Source: Oleispira sp964022115 (lineage in GTDB: Bacteria; Pseudomonadota; Gammaproteobacteria; Pseudomonadales; Oceanobacteraceae). Taken from it: a stretch of 11,039 nucleotides of DNA. Made by a program: the position numbers and the translations under genes. A model generated the notes under the pieces. It was not told where the DNA came from. It searched no databases and was given only the letters and a program-made list of their open reading frames with translations. The DNA lies in assembly GCA_964022115.1 (NCBI GenBank), contig CAXIBC010000088.1, positions 1 through 11,039 on the forward strand. The letters are read 5' to 3'. Shown here piece after piece: positions 6,598 to 11,039 of this stretch (position 1 is its first letter; the number at the start of each line of letters is the position of its first letter).

Positions 6598-6631
6598 ATG
6601 TAAGGTTAAATGTGTACAGCTAACCTTACAT
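6598..6631. other. Candidate recombination core site (11-bp arms, 12-nt spacer)
   Basis: ATGTAAGGTTA (6598-6608) and TAACCTTACAT (6621-6631) are perfect inverted arms around the asymmetric spacer AATGTGTACAGC. Inverted arms of 11-13 bp around a short asymmetric spacer are the geometry of tyrosine recombinase core sites (dif, loxP). The spacer here is longer than the 6-8 bp of those examples, so it might instead be an operator for the KfrA-like protein. It lies between the divergent KfrA-like and recombinase 2 genes. Confidence 0.6.
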
Positions 6632-6650
6632 ATTAACCATAAGATATTAA

Positions 6651-6682
6651 AAATTCATGATTAACCCTATTATCATGAATTT
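6651..6682. promoter_or_regulatory. Second 11-bp-arm dyad, possible operator of recombinase 2
   Basis: AAATTCATGAT (6651-6661) and ATCATGAATTT (6672-6682) are perfect inverted arms with a 10-nt spacer. The arm sequence is unrelated to that of the dyad at 6598-6631; the two centres are 52 bp apart. The right arm covers the place where the -35 of a promoter using TATCAT (6698-6703) would lie, as expected for a repressor site. It could also be an accessory recombination site. Confidence 0.5.
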
Positions 6683-6718
6683 ATTATTTTGAAGTGCTAT
6701 CATTCCTCCTTTAACAAG

Positions 6719-6753
6719 CACCCTTAACCAGCCCCTGTAATAACACCCTTAAC
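6719..6753. repeat. Two CACCCTTAAC direct repeats 25 bp apart
   Basis: CACCCTTAAC occurs at 6719-6728 and 6744-6753, start to start 25 bp, just before the recombinase 2 start codon. The shorter motif TTAACC and close variants recur through 6530-6730, including within both dyads. These may be binding sites for the KfrA-like protein or recombinase arm sites. Confidence 0.4.
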
Positions 6754-6774
6754 AACTCAAATACTGTAAGACTC

Positions 6775-7980
6775 ATGCTGCCAAGACCCGAACTACAACA
6801 GCCATCACAACAGCCATCACAACAAGCACCACAGCAAAAATCACAGCCACTTCAGCCCTTTGAGCTTATTCAGCTGCCAAAGGAGTTAACTGGGCAGTAC
6901 GGCGCTAACCGCTTTGATAAAAAGCATTGCCAAATCAGCGCCGATACCGACTGGCAGGCTATTCAGTGTTGGTTAAACGAGTTTTACGACTCCCCTCAAA
7001 CCTTGCGTAACTACCGCAAAGAAGCAGAGAGACTGCTACTTTGGTCGCTAAATCAGCGCAATAAGGCGCTATCTGACCTAGGTCGAGAGGACTTTCAATA
7101 CTACCAAGGTTTTTTAGCCGACCCGCAGCCGAGTCATATCTGGTGTGGCCCTAGAGCCGAGCGCAATAGCGCTAAATGGCGGCCTTTTAAAGGACCTCTT
7201 AGCGAAAACAGTCAGCGCCAGGCGCTTATTATTATTAATGCGCTATTTAGTTACCTCGTTGACGCTGGCTATCTTGCGGGCAACCCACTATCCCTTATCC
7301 GTCGACGTAAACGTAAATTGCAGCCGCAAGCGGATCAGGCCATTAGCCAGCAGCGCTATCTCGACCAAAGAACCTGGCAATTACTTAAAAAACACCTTGC
7401 GGAGCAGCCGACAGCAACGCCAAAGCAATACAATCATTACCAGCGCAATCGCTTTTTATTCCATCTACTTTATTTAATGGCCCCTAGGGTTAGCGAAGTC
7501 AGCAGCCATAGCATGAACAGCTTTCGCTTATATCGTGGTCAGTGGTGGTGGTTTGTTCTAGGTAAAGGAGAAAAGCTCGGCAAGATACCCGCAAGTGATG
7601 AAATGCTGGCTGCTCTGATGCAATATCGCCAACACTTAGGTCTCAACCCACTACCCGCTGAAGATGACACAAGTCCATTAATACGCAGCATTAGTGGTAA
7701 AAAAGGCATTAGCGCCAACATGGTATATCGACAAGTCAAAAGCGTTGTAAAAGATGCGGCAGACGCCATTCGAGCAGAGAACCCGATTCAAGCATCAATT
7801 TTGGAAAAAGCCTCAACCCACTGGTTTCGCCATACCTCGGTCACCCACGGTGACGACGCGGGCATTGAACTGAAATATTTAACCCGCTCGGCGCGTCATG
7901 AAAAAATTGAAACCACGGCCATTTATCAGCATGCAGAAGATGATAAATGGCACAAGGCCTGGCAAAAACTTAAGTTCTAG
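6775..7980 (+). CDS. Tyrosine recombinase/integrase (recombinase 2)
   Basis: This is a second site-specific recombinase, 401 residues, related to recombinase 1. Residues 1-30 are a low-complexity Pro/Gln-rich leader, partly encoded by a tandem 12-bp repeat (6799-6822). The core-binding domain follows (about 55-185, with TLRNYRKEAERLLLWS at 76-91), then the catalytic domain with Arg238 (APRVSEV), Lys264 (LGKGEK), His349 and Arg352 (HWFRH), His375 (ARHEK) and nucleophile Tyr384 (AIYQH), so all six catalytic positions are present. The ATG at 6775 is the first Met of the frame and has no strong Shine-Dalgarno; a GTG/TTG start further in, skipping the Gln-rich leader, is possible. It is divergent from the KfrA-like gene, with two dyads between them, as in the tnpS-tnpT arrangement. 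Its stop is 2 bp from the end of phbB. It appears intact. Confidence 0.93.
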   Translation: MLPRPELQQPSQQPSQQAPQQKSQPLQPFELIQLPKELTGQYGANRFDKKHCQISADTDWQAIQCWLNEFYDSPQTLRNYRKEAERLLLWSLNQRNKALSDLGREDFQYYQGFLADPQPSHIWCGPRAERNSAKWRPFKGPLSENSQRQALIIINALFSYLVDAGYLAGNPLSLIRRRKRKLQPQADQAISQQRYLDQRTWQLLKKHLAEQPTATPKQYNHYQRNRFLFHLLYLMAPRVSEVSSHSMNSFRLYRGQWWWFVLGKGEKLGKIPASDEMLAALMQYRQHLGLNPLPAEDDTSPLIRSISGKKGISANMVYRQVKSVVKDAADAIRAENPIQASILEKASTHWFRHTSVTHGDDAGIELKYLTRSARHEKIETTAIYQHAEDDKWHKAWQKLKF

Positions 7981-7982
7981 CC

Positions 7983-8729
7983 CTAATGCATATACTGGCC
8001 ACCATTGGCCGAGATATCAGTACCCGTAATAAAACCAGAATCCTCTGACGCCAAGAAGGTGACGATACGAGCAATTTCTTCTGGCTGACCAAAGCGGCCA
8101 ACAGGTATACCTTTTAAAATTTGCTGTCGGATTTCTTCTGGCACAGCTTGGATCATAGAGGTTTCGGTATAACCAGGGGATACCGTATTCACTGTGATGC
8201 CTTTGGCTGCGACTTCTTGCGCCACGGCTTTAGTAAAGCCATGCATACCGGCTTTTGCCGCTGAATAATTGGCCTGACCGAACTGGCCTTTTTGGGCATT
8301 AACTGAAGAGATATTAATGATACGGCCAAAGCCTTTTTCTAGCATGCTATTAATGACTAGGCGCGTCATATAAAAAACACTGGTCAAGTTGGTGGCGATG
8401 ACATCATCCCACTGTTGCGGAGTCATGCGTTTAACGGTTGAATCTTGAGTAATGCCGCCATTATTAACCAGCACATCGATACTACCAAATTCTTTATTGA
8501 TACCTTCGATACAAGCCTGACTAGAGTCCCAATCACGGATATTGCCAAAAGCCAATGCAACATCATAACCTTCTTTACCCATTTCTATCTGCCATTGCTG
8601 AGCTTTTTCATGACTCCCTCCAGAAAAATAGCCCGCAATTACCTGATACCCTTCTTTGGCCAACGCCTTACAGATCTCGCCACCAATGCCGCCAGTACCG
8701 CCTGTAACTAATGCAACTTTGCCTTTCAT
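7983..8729 (-). CDS. phbB: Acetoacetyl-CoA reductase (PhbB/PhaB), SDR family
   Basis: It reduces acetoacetyl-CoA to (R)-3-hydroxybutyryl-CoA with NADPH, the second step of polyhydroxybutyrate synthesis. With the start at 8729 the product has 248 residues, as in known PhaB enzymes (246-247). It shows the Rossmann motif TGGTGGIG (9-16), the catalytic Asn114, Ser142, Tyr155 and Lys159, the PhaB-like stretch NISSVNAQKGQFGQ and the PhaB-like end NGGQYMH. The usual NNAG is NNGG here (89-92), a mild substitution. An ATG at 8741 would add four residues, but GGAG (complement of 8736-8739) lies 6 nt before the 8729 ATG, and the next residues KVALVTGG fit the family start. No phaA or phaC is adjacent. 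The alternative is a FabG-like 3-oxoacyl-ACP reductase, less likely given the C-terminus. Confidence 0.9.
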   Translation of the reverse strand: MKGKVALVTGGTGGIGGEICKALAKEGYQVIAGYFSGGSHEKAQQWQIEMGKEGYDVALAFGNIRDWDSSQACIEGINKEFGSIDVLVNNGGITQDSTVKRMTPQQWDDVIATNLTSVFYMTRLVINSMLEKGFGRIINISSVNAQKGQFGQANYSAAKAGMHGFTKAVAQEVAAKGITVNTVSPGYTETSMIQAVPEEIRQQILKGIPVGRFGQPEEIARIVTFLASEDSGFITGTDISANGGQYMH

Positions 8730-8948
8730 TATAAACTCCATCTATATTTATCAATTAATCCATCTTAAAGATCAGTCTATCGAGCCAATATGACATTTTC
8801 GCTACCGCTCTTTCGATTTGACCCTCAAACAAAACACTAATAGTTACGAACAAGTTAACAAACAACAAACTCCAATATATACGAACATAGTATGAGCTTA
8901 TGGCTTGATATGACTTATTAATCCACGACGTCTATTTGCTGGATGCAC

Positions 8949-8981
8949 CTAAACCACATCTAAACTACTCCTAAACTAAAG
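8949..8981 (+). repeat. Three 11-bp-phased CTAAAC direct repeats upstream of thiI
   Basis: CTAAAC begins at 8949, 8960 and 8971, exactly 11 bp apart: CTAAACCACAT, CTAAACTACTC, CTAAACTAAAG. One helical turn spacing places the three motifs on the same face of the DNA. The array ends 3-4 bp before the first TATAAT, in the -35 region, so it is a plausible activator or repressor site for thiI. Confidence 0.55.
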
Positions 8982-8984
8982 CGC

Positions 8985-9000
8985 TATAATGACGTATAAT
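8985..9000 (+). promoter_or_regulatory. thiI: Tandem -10 boxes of thiI
   Basis: Two perfect TATAAT hexamers, 8985-8990 and 8995-9000, lie 10 bp apart and about 65-75 bp before the thiI ATG. Neither has a good -35 at 17 bp; that region is occupied by the CTAAAC repeats. Transcription would start near 8997-9007, leaving a leader of about 60 nt. Confidence 0.5.
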
Positions 9001-9062
9001 CGCTTACCCTTATTATTATCACGATACTCAGTTATTCGAGTACCTTAAAACACGAGTCCGTT

Positions 9063-10592
9063 ATGAAGTTTGTAGCCAAATATTTCCCTGAAATTATCAT
9101 GAAGAGCCGTCCCGTGCGTAAGCGCTTTGTGAAGCAACTACAAATGAACGTGCGCAACCTGGTTGGCCGTAATGGATTTAAGGCCGATGTCCAAGGCCAG
9201 TGGGACAATCTATACATCAACATCAATAGTGATGATGCTGCCATTCGCCGCGCCATGATTAATATCCTGACTCATACCCCAGGTATTGCCTTTTCATACG
9301 AAATTGAAGAGCACGAGTTTGATACTATGGACGACGCTTATCAAATCATTAAAGCGGTCAATGGCCCTTCCTTAGCGGGTAAAACCTTTTGCGTGCGAGT
9401 TAAGCGTAGAGGTAAGCACGATTACAATAGTAATGATGTTGAGCGCTATATTGGTGGTGGTTTATTAAAAGAAACCGACGCCATTGGGGTGAAGCTAAAA
9501 AACCCTGATATTACTGTGCAAGTAGAAATCAAAGATCAGAGCTTATTTGCCATTAAACATCGCTTTACCGGCATTGGCGGTTACCCTCTTGGCACCCAAG
9601 GTGAAACCTTATCCTTAATCTCTGGCGGTTTTGACTCTACCGTTGCTAGCTACATGATGATGAAGCGTGGCCTGAAAACCCACTATTGCTTCTTTAATCT
9701 AGGGGGCAGCGCTCACGAAGTAGGCGTTAAGCAAGTAGCCTATTACCTTTGGGATAAATACGGCGCCTCGCACAAGGCCCGCTTCATTAGTGTGCCTTTT
9801 GATGGTGTGGTAAAAGAAATTTTAGAGAATGTGGAAGATGGTCACATGGGCGTTATTTTAAAGCGCATGATGTACCGCGCCGCCGAACAAGTGGCCGACA
9901 TGATCAAGTTAGAAACCTTTGTGACCGGTGAGTCCATCGCCCAAGTATCCAGCCAAACCCTGACCAACCTAGCCGTGATCGACAAGGTAACTGACAAGCT
10001 AGTTTTACGTCCTCTGGTTGTCATGGACAAGCCTGAAATTATTAGCATCTCTCGCCAAATCGGCACCGAAGCATTTGCCGCCACTATGCCAGAATATTGC
10101 GGCGTTATTTCTGTTAAGCCAACAACAGAAGCTAAGATGGCGAAAGTACTCGCCGAAGAAGCTAAGTTTGATCTAGCGGTATTGGATAAGGCGGTAGAAG
10201 ACGCAACTCATCAATTCATCAATACGCTCGTTAAAGAAGAAAATGACGCTCTAGAAGTCGCTTGCGTCACATTGCCTTCCCCTAGCGATATCGTCGTAGA
10301 TATTCGCCATCCAAATGAAGTCGAAGATGCACCACTAGAGTTGAATCATAACGACATCATCAATATGCCGTTTTACGAAATCGAAACCCGAAAAGCGGAA
10401 CTGAAAGACGATCAGACCTACTTATTCTATTGCCAAAAAGGCACCATGAGTAAAATCCATGCTCACCACTTGAGCAAGCAAGGTATGACGAACATTAAGG
10501 TGTATTTAGAAGAAACACCTAAGATGATTGATAAGCAAGCGGAGATAAAAGCCGAGAAAAAAGCTAAATTCGAAGCTTCTCAAAAAGACTAA
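9063..10592 (+). CDS. thiI: tRNA 4-thiouridine synthase ThiI
   Basis: ThiI adenylates U8 of tRNA and inserts sulfur received as a persulfide from a cysteine desulfurase (IscS); in this form it also passes sulfur toward the thiazole of thiamine. The 509-residue product (E. coli: 482) has an N-terminal ferredoxin-like and THUMP region (about 1-165), the PP-loop ATP-binding motif SGGFDST (187-193), the conserved Cys346 (PEYCGV) and a C-terminal rhodanese domain (about 405-483) with the active Cys457 in YCQKGTMS. Both cysteines needed for the disulfide mechanism are present, so it is the full rhodanese-bearing form typical of gammaproteobacteria. About 25 residues of Lys/Glu-rich tail follow the rhodanese domain. 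The start MKFVAKYFPEI fits the family; the Shine-Dalgarno is weak (GAG 6 nt upstream). It is monocistronic, with a hairpin terminator downstream. Confidence 0.97.
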   Translation: MKFVAKYFPEIIMKSRPVRKRFVKQLQMNVRNLVGRNGFKADVQGQWDNLYININSDDAAIRRAMINILTHTPGIAFSYEIEEHEFDTMDDAYQIIKAVNGPSLAGKTFCVRVKRRGKHDYNSNDVERYIGGGLLKETDAIGVKLKNPDITVQVEIKDQSLFAIKHRFTGIGGYPLGTQGETLSLISGGFDSTVASYMMMKRGLKTHYCFFNLGGSAHEVGVKQVAYYLWDKYGASHKARFISVPFDGVVKEILENVEDGHMGVILKRMMYRAAEQVADMIKLETFVTGESIAQVSSQTLTNLAVIDKVTDKLVLRPLVVMDKPEIISISRQIGTEAFAATMPEYCGVISVKPTTEAKMAKVLAEEAKFDLAVLDKAVEDATHQFINTLVKEENDALEVACVTLPSPSDIVVDIRHPNEVEDAPLELNHNDIINMPFYEIETRKAELKDDQTYLFYCQKGTMSKIHAHHLSKQGMTNIKVYLEETPKMIDKQAEIKAEKKAKFEASQKD

Positions 10593-10619
10593 CCATCATT
10601 CAGCCCCAGCACTATCGAG

Positions 10620-10655
10620 ACCCCAGCAGCATCAAGACTCGATGCCGCTTGGGGT
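10620..10655 (+). terminator. Terminator after thiI
   Basis: ACCCCAGCAGCATC (10620-10633) can pair with GATGCCGCTTGGGGT (10641-10655) around a 7-nt loop, giving a GC-rich stem with one bulge and one mismatch, 28 bp past the thiI stop. A moderately T-rich stretch follows (TTGATTATTTCTTCT). As the only dyad between the convergent thiI and GNAT remnant it may serve both strands. Confidence 0.55.
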
Positions 10656-10668
10656 GACTTGATTATTT

Positions 10669-10691
10669 CTTCTACAGCTCCTTCTACAGCT
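10669..10691. repeat. Short tandem repeat at the GNAT stop codon
   Basis: CTTCTACAGCTC (10669-10680) is repeated at 10681-10691 and overlaps the stop codon (complement of 10690-10692). It looks like a slippage-type 12-bp duplication at the 3' end of the decaying GNAT gene. Confidence 0.6.
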
Positions 10692-11039
10692 ACAGCATTT
10701 TCTGCCAGAACATAGCCTGACCCATTTCAGGGTCAAGAGCATAACCAGCAAAACCAAACTTCACATACGCATTCTGCGCGACCTTATTGCCTTCAAGTAC
10801 TTCTAAGGTTAATTTACAGCACCCCCGCTCAAGGGCTACTTGTTCGACCTTTTCTAGCATAAGCTGGCTTATATTTAAGCCCCTAAATTCGTCTAATACG
10901 ATCACGTCATGGATATTAATTAAGCACAGTAAATGCCCCAGGCACATTCGCGAAAGCAAAGACCAAAGACGCCTTCACCCTAGTGGGTAATGCTTGCCCA
11001 CCCCCCATGACATCCAATGCATATTGATTCATTAAGTCG
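10690..11039 (-). pseudogene. Disrupted GNAT-family N-acetyltransferase, running off the right edge
   Basis: Two pieces of one GNAT protein lie in different frames on the minus strand. The N-terminal piece, entering from beyond 11039, reads DLMNQYALDVMGGGQALPTRVK and on to PGAFTVLN, then meets TAA (complement of 10916-10918). The C-terminal piece (frame from about 10920 to 10690) reads NIHDVIVLDEFRG, then the conserved GCCKLTLEVLEGNKVAQNAYVKFGFAGYALDPEMG region and ends FWQKML. In the family as I remember it, about 25 residues (including a GxxNCFEGFSTF-like stretch) separate these pieces, so an internal deletion with a frameshift is likely; TTAATTAA marks the junction. The acetyl-CoA loop is also eroded: RGLNIS where RGRGIG is usual. 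A TTG-started 89-residue C-terminal frame remains open but lacks the first half of the domain. A sequencing error alone would not explain the missing segment. Confidence 0.75.

Larger units (their letters stand above)
4218..7980. mobile_element. Putative recombination module: two tyrosine recombinases and a KfrA-like partner
   Basis: Three genes are packed tightly: recombinase 1 (+), KfrA-like (-), recombinase 2 (+), with a 10-bp gap between the first two. The divergent pair on the right is separated by 246 bp with two dyads. Recombinase 2 ends 2 bp from the end of phbB. The coiled-coil/recombinase pair with a site-rich intergenic region resembles the tnpT-tnpS resolution module of Tn4651-type transposons. 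No transposase, passenger gene other than possibly csp, or terminal inverted repeats were seen. The limits given are those of the genes only; the true ends are unknown, and an immobile resident system is possible. Confidence 0.5.
8730..9062. other. Intergenic region between phbB and thiI
   Basis: These 333 bp are AT-rich and hold the divergent promoters of phbB and thiI. The thiI side has phased repeats (8949-8981), tandem TATAAT boxes (8985-9000) and a leader hairpin GATACTC / GAGTACC (9023-9029 and 9038-9044, one mismatch). On the phbB side no good promoter could be fixed beyond the Shine-Dalgarno. The stretch 8760-8940 shows no gene or strong structure. Confidence 0.5.

Noticed and set aside
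6799..6822. CRISPR-like or regulatory repeat (CAGCCATCACAA twice)
   Set aside because: It is a short in-frame tandem repeat that encodes the Gln/Pro/Ser-rich leader of recombinase 2.
4218..7980. RIT element or Tn554-type transposon
   Set aside because: Those carry three tyrosine recombinases, or TnpA/TnpB/TnpC in one direction; here there are two recombinases and an oppositely oriented KfrA-like gene.
8445..8711. Plus-strand 88-codon frame antisense to phbB
   Set aside because: phbB is clearly real and the antisense frame has no recognisable features.
1..11039. tRNA, rRNA or CRISPR arrays
   Set aside because: None were recognised by eye; the hairpins found are too short or lack the required conserved elements.

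Overview
The window reads as chromosomal DNA of a gammaproteobacterium, probably a marine, moderately AT-rich lineage of the Oceanospirillales type; the genus cannot be fixed from sequence alone. The basis is a full-length RapA of the gammaproteobacterial form, a ThiI that carries the C-terminal rhodanese domain, a PhbB/PhaB-type acetoacetyl-CoA reductase and a CspA-type cold-shock protein, all intact and with ordinary domain layouts.

Layout from left to right: rapA (minus strand, with a hairpin terminator that overlaps its own stop codon); a small stand-alone Hpt phosphotransfer protein (plus) whose start region has been tandemly duplicated; a repeat-rich, AT-rich stretch holding a csp gene (minus) between two identical 17-bp direct repeats; an accessory recombination module of three genes, namely a tyrosine recombinase (plus), a KfrA-like coiled-coil DNA-binding protein (minus) and a second, related tyrosine recombinase (plus); phbB (minus); thiI (plus), preceded by three direct repeats phased at 11 bp and tandem -10 boxes; and at the right edge the decayed remains of a GNAT acetyltransferase gene (minus), running off the window.

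The most interesting part is 4218-7980. The KfrA-like gene and the second recombinase are divergent, and their 246-bp intergenic region contains two separate perfect inverted repeats with 11-bp arms, one with a 12-nt spacer and one with a 10-nt spacer. This is the layout expected of a recombination core plus operator. It resembles the divergent tnpT-tnpS cointegrate-resolution module of Tn4651-type transposons (coiled-coil partner plus tyrosine recombinase with the site between them), but here there is no transposase in view and a second, paralogous recombinase lies on the other side of the KfrA-like gene. The genes are packed tail to tail (10 bp and 2 bp gaps), so the module looks compact and self-contained. 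Its ends are not visible as clear terminal repeats. Whether it is an autonomous mobile element, a domesticated resolution/inversion system or a remnant is not settled by the sequence.

The remaining genes are housekeeping: RapA recycles RNA polymerase, ThiI makes 4-thiouridine in tRNA and feeds sulfur to thiazole synthesis, PhbB makes (R)-3-hydroxybutyryl-CoA. Nothing suggests that they work together; the accessory module simply sits between the csp gene and phbB.
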